A stretch of DNA of 37,484 nucleotides from Streptomyces oceani (GTDB lineage: Bacteria; Actinomycetota; Actinomycetes; Streptomycetales; Streptomycetaceae): contig NZ_LJGU01000108.1 of assembly GCF_001751245.1 (NCBI RefSeq), positions 8,811-46,294 of the forward strand, given 5' to 3'. This document shows, piece after piece, positions 35,010-37,484 of the stretch. Made by a program: the position numbers and the translations under genes. The notes under the pieces are model-generated. The model searched no databases and had not been told where the DNA came from. It saw only the letters and a list, made by a program, of their open reading frames with translations. Position 1 is the stretch's first letter. Each line of letters opens with the position of its first letter.

Positions 35010-36503
35010 ATGGCCGCTGAACGTTCCGCACAGGTGCTCATCGCGTCCAACCGGGGCCCCGTCGCCCACTCCTTCACCGACGGCGGGGCGCTGCTGGCCC
35101 GGCGCGGCGGTGGCGGACTCGTGTCCGGACTGAGCGCCCTCGGCCCGGAGGCCGGCGCCGTCTGGACGTGTGCCGCGCTCGGCGACGCCGACCGGGAGGC
35201 GGCCGGGCGGGCCGGGCCGCGACTCGACCCACAGGACACCGGCGGGCAGGCCGTACGCATGCTGGACATTCCGGCGGAGGTCCTCGACGACGCGTACGCA
35301 GGCGTCGCGAACTCCGTGCTGTGGTTCGTCCACCACCTGCTCTACCAGACGCCACTGGAGCCGGCGTTCGGCGCCGACTTCGCGCGGCAGTGGGAGGCGT
35401 ACGAGACGTACAACGCCACCTTCGCCGAGGCGCTCGCCCAGGAGGCGGCCGAGGGCGCGGCCGTGCTGGTGCAGGACTACCACCTCACGCTCGTCCCGGC
35501 GCTGCTCCGGGAGCGCCGTCCCGACCTGCGGATCGGCCACTTCTCGCATACGCCCTGGGCGCCCCCGGACTACTACCGGCTGCTCCCGGACGACACCGCC
35601 ACGGCCGTGCTACGCGGCATCCTGGGCGCCGACCGGGCGGCCTTCCTCACCCGGCGCTGGGCGGCGGCCTTCGCGGCCTGCTGCGCCGAGGTGCTCGGCG
35701 CGGAGGTCACCCCTTCCCCGGACGCTCCGGACCCGTCGAACCCCTCGGACGCTCCGGAGGACGTGTTCCGGATTCGGCACGCCGGCCGCACCACCCGGAT
35801 CGGCGTGCACGGCCTGGGCGCGGACGGGGAGTTCCTTCGCGAGCGCGCCCACCGGGCGGACGTCACCGACCGGTTGTCCCGGCTGCGCGCCGAGATCGGA
35901 GGCGACGAGCGCCGCACGATCGTACGGGTGGATCGCACCGAGCTGTCCAAGAACATCGTGCGGGGACTGGAGGCGTACCGCTGCCTGCTCACCGAGTGGC
36001 CCGAGTGGCGCGGGCGGGTGGTGCACCTGGCGCTGGCCTACCCCTCCCGCCAGGACCTGACCGTCTACCGGGACTACACCGCCGAGGTCGGCCGGGTGGC
36101 GGAGCGGATCAACGCGGACTTCGGCACCCCGGACTGGACCCCCGTCGTGCTGCACGTCCAGGACGATTTCGCACGCTCCCTGGCCGCGTACCGGCTCGCG
36201 GACGTCGCGCTGGTCAACCCGATCCGGGACGGCATGAACCTGGTGGCCAAGGAGGTGCCGGTGGTCTCGGACGCCGGATGCGCGCTGGTGCTCTCCCGAG
36301 AGGCGGGCGCCCACGTGGAGTTGGCCGGGGACGCGCTCACGGTCAACCCGTACGACGTACGGGCCACCGCGCGGGCGCTGCACGAGGGGCTGGTGATGGG
36401 TCCGGAGGTGCGTACGGCCCGCACGGAAAGGCTGGCGGCGGCGGCGACCGCGCTGCCGCCGAGCGAGTGGTTCCTGGCCCAACTGCGCGCCCTGGGCGGC
36501 TGA
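35010..36503 (+). CDS. otsA: Trehalose-6-phosphate synthase (GT20)
   Basis: 497 aa, GT20. Visible: LIASNRGPVAHSF (9-21), ARRGGGGLVSGLS, VQDYHLTLVPALLRERRPDLRIGHFSHTPWAPPDYYRLLPD (about 152-190), IGVHGLG, VRVDRTELSKNIVRGLEAY, LVNPIRDGMNLVAKE and DALTVNPYDVRATARALHEGL. It couples NDP-glucose with glucose-6-phosphate. Usual VDRLDYTKG is here VDRTELSKN, as in the actinobacterial subgroup. A Pro/Asp/Ser-rich stretch (PSPDAPDPSNPSDAPED, about 236-252) is an insertion. No Shine-Dalgarno at a useful distance, but TACGCT (34998-35003) is 6 nt before the ATG at 35010, so a leaderless message is likely. otsB is not in the window. Confidence 0.92.
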   Translation: MAAERSAQVLIASNRGPVAHSFTDGGALLARRGGGGLVSGLSALGPEAGAVWTCAALGDADREAAGRAGPRLDPQDTGGQAVRMLDIPAEVLDDAYAGVANSVLWFVHHLLYQTPLEPAFGADFARQWEAYETYNATFAEALAQEAAEGAAVLVQDYHLTLVPALLRERRPDLRIGHFSHTPWAPPDYYRLLPDDTATAVLRGILGADRAAFLTRRWAAAFAACCAEVLGAEVTPSPDAPDPSNPSDAPEDVFRIRHAGRTTRIGVHGLGADGEFLRERAHRADVTDRLSRLRAEIGGDERRTIVRVDRTELSKNIVRGLEAYRCLLTEWPEWRGRVVHLALAYPSRQDLTVYRDYTAEVGRVAERINADFGTPDWTPVVLHVQDDFARSLAAYRLADVALVNPIRDGMNLVAKEVPVVSDAGCALVLSREAGAHVELAGDALTVNPYDVRATARALHEGLVMGPEVRTARTERLAAAATALPPSEWFLAQLRALGG

Positions 36504-36595
36504 GCGACGCTCGGTCAGAGCCGCTCGTCCGCTCGGTCCGGGCGCTCGGCGGACGCCCTTGTGCGTCCGCCCGGAGCGCGCGAGGATGATCACCG

Positions 36596-37345
36596 ATGCC
36601 CACCGAGAATCTGCGTATCCCCACCCCGGACGGCCACGCCGACGCCTTCGCCGCCTTCCCGGACCGCGAGGAGCGGCACCCGGGAGTGCTGTTGTACACC
36701 GACATCTTCGGCGTGCGGTCCGAGTTGCGGGAGCGGGCCCACGAGCTGGCGGACCACGGGTACTACGTGCTCGTCCCCAACCTCTTCCACCGGCACGGTC
36801 CGGCACCGGTGGTCGAACTCCCCGAGCACATCGGCGAGGACGTCCGTCCCGAGCTCGTCGGCCGGCTGCTGCCCCGGATCGAGGAGCACACCACCGCACG
36901 CGTCCTGCGCGACGCCGACGCCTATCTCGACTTCCTCACCACCCGGCCCGAGGTCGGCGCCGGGCCGGTCGGGGTGCTCGGCTACTGCGTGGGCGCCGCG
37001 CTCGCTCTGCGCACCGCGACCGCCCACCCCGACCGGGTGGCGGCCGTCGCCGGTTTCCATCCGGGCTTCCTGGTCACCGACGCCGCCGACAGCCCCCACC
37101 GGCTCGTGCACCAGCTCACCGCCCGGGCCCACTTCGGCCTCGCCGAGGGCGACCTGTCGGCCGAGGACCGCGAGGAACTCGTCCGGGCCCTGGACGCCGC
37201 GGGCGTCGACCACACCGTCGAGACCTATCCCGGCGCCATCCACGGCTTCACCATGTCCGACACCGACGCCTTCGACCCCGCCGCGCTCCAGCGGCACTGG
37301 GACCGGCTGCTCCCACTGCTGGACCGTGCCCTGACGCACGACTGA
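36596..37345 (+). CDS. Dienelactone hydrolase family protein
   Basis: 249 aa, alpha/beta hydrolase of the DLH family. Nucleophile elbow GYCVGA with Cys131 (Cys rather than Ser, as in true dienelactone hydrolases), acid candidate Asp186 in FGLAEGDLSAED and His216 in YPGAIHGF. The N-terminal TPDGHADAFAAFP and VLLYTDIFGVR are typical. Substrate unknown; no aromatic catabolism genes are nearby. Start ATG 36596 with GAGG 11 nt upstream. Monocistronic, 92 bp after otsA. Confidence 0.9.
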   Translation: MPTENLRIPTPDGHADAFAAFPDREERHPGVLLYTDIFGVRSELRERAHELADHGYYVLVPNLFHRHGPAPVVELPEHIGEDVRPELVGRLLPRIEEHTTARVLRDADAYLDFLTTRPEVGAGPVGVLGYCVGAALALRTATAHPDRVAAVAGFHPGFLVTDAADSPHRLVHQLTARAHFGLAEGDLSAEDREELVRALDAAGVDHTVETYPGAIHGFTMSDTDAFDPAALQRHWDRLLPLLDRALTHD

Positions 37346-37370
37346 GGCTCGGGCTGGGGTTTCGGCTGGG

Positions 37371-37396
37371 GCTCCGGGCTCCGGGCTCCGGGCTCC
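37371..37396. repeat. Tandem 7-bp repeat
   Basis: GCTCCGG three times in a row (37371-37391) plus a partial fourth unit, in the gap after the dienelactone hydrolase gene. Confidence 0.8.
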
Positions 37397-37421
37397 AGCT
37401 CCGTCTCGGGCTCCGCCTCCG

Positions 37422-37444
37422 GCGCGGGCGGCGCCCGCCCGCGC
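37422..37444. terminator. Terminator hairpin near the right edge
   Basis: GCGCGGGCGG (37422-37431) and CCGCCCGCGC (37435-37444), 10-bp perfect stem with a 3-nt loop. It probably serves the dienelactone hydrolase gene and a convergent gene beyond the window. Confidence 0.65.
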
Positions 37445-37459
37445 TCGTACCACCGCCGC

Positions 37460-37484
37460 TCAGCCCGCCGGCGGCGTCACCGCG
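37460..37484 (-). CDS. Possible last codons of a convergent gene entering from the right
   Basis: One minus-strand frame enters from the window edge and reads AVTPPAG before TGA at 37462-37460, 15 nt before the hairpin at 37422-37444. Seven residues are far too few for identification. otsB would be a natural neighbour of otsA, but nothing here proves it. Confidence 0.2.

Overview
The window is 37.5 kb of very GC-rich DNA. Gene structure points to an actinomycete and most likely a Streptomyces-type chromosome: GTG starts, probable leaderless genes, ATGA stop/start overlaps, groEL2 under HrcA/CIRCE control, a two-protein sugar permease set with no ATPase of its own, and actinobacterial families such as GpgS, HelR and TIGR03086. 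I see no insertion sequence, prophage, CRISPR array, tRNA or rRNA.

Left part (1-4943): the N-terminal membrane part of a molybdopterin oxidoreductase that runs off the left edge, a HelD/HelR-type RNA polymerase-recycling ATPase, a conserved two-helix membrane protein, a tiny membrane protein and a stretch that may be decayed coding DNA.

Centre-left (4944-17346): a tightly packed nine-gene minus-strand operon next to a divergent LacI-family repressor. In transcription order it encodes a GH172 (DUF2961) glycosidase, a CUT1 sugar-binding lipoprotein and two permeases (no ATPase), an L-fucose/L-arabinose-type isomerase, a complete CUT2 transporter (double ATPase, permease, binding protein) and an FGGY kinase. 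Five of the eight junctions are ATGA overlaps. The divergent region carries two near-identical palindromes exactly 100 bp apart and two good divergent promoters that share one of them. GH172 members can act on D-arabinofuranosides, fucose-type isomerases can turn D-arabinose into D-ribulose, and no aldolase or epimerase is present. The best hypothesis is therefore import and breakdown of a D-arabinofuranose-containing (or D-fructofuranose) glycan.

Centre (17347-28266): a leaderless RHH/PIN toxin-antitoxin pair, CutC, an HD-domain hydrolase, a TIGR03086 protein behind a 38-bp direct repeat, a Cmx/CmrA-like efflux pump, two small coupled genes (one DUF4031), an RpiR/MurR regulator followed by MurQ (MurNAc-6-P etherase), a secreted protein, a two-gene ABC-2 exporter whose ATPase gene has a clear one-base frameshift, and an ABM-like protein.

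Right part (28408-37484): groEL2 with two CIRCE elements, a cold-shock protein, a CysO/MoaD-like sulfur carrier ending in GG-Cys, and a threonine-synthase-like PLP enzyme behind a well-formed SAM-I riboswitch. Then follow GpgS (glucosyl-3-phosphoglycerate synthase), RidA, OtsA (trehalose-6-phosphate synthase) and a dienelactone hydrolase. From memory this order resembles the groEL2-otsA neighbourhood of Streptomyces coelicolor. The riboswitch, threonine-synthase paralogue and sulfur carrier together suggest carrier-protein-dependent homocysteine (methionine) synthesis rather than threonine synthesis. This and the GH172 operon are the two most interesting systems in the window.
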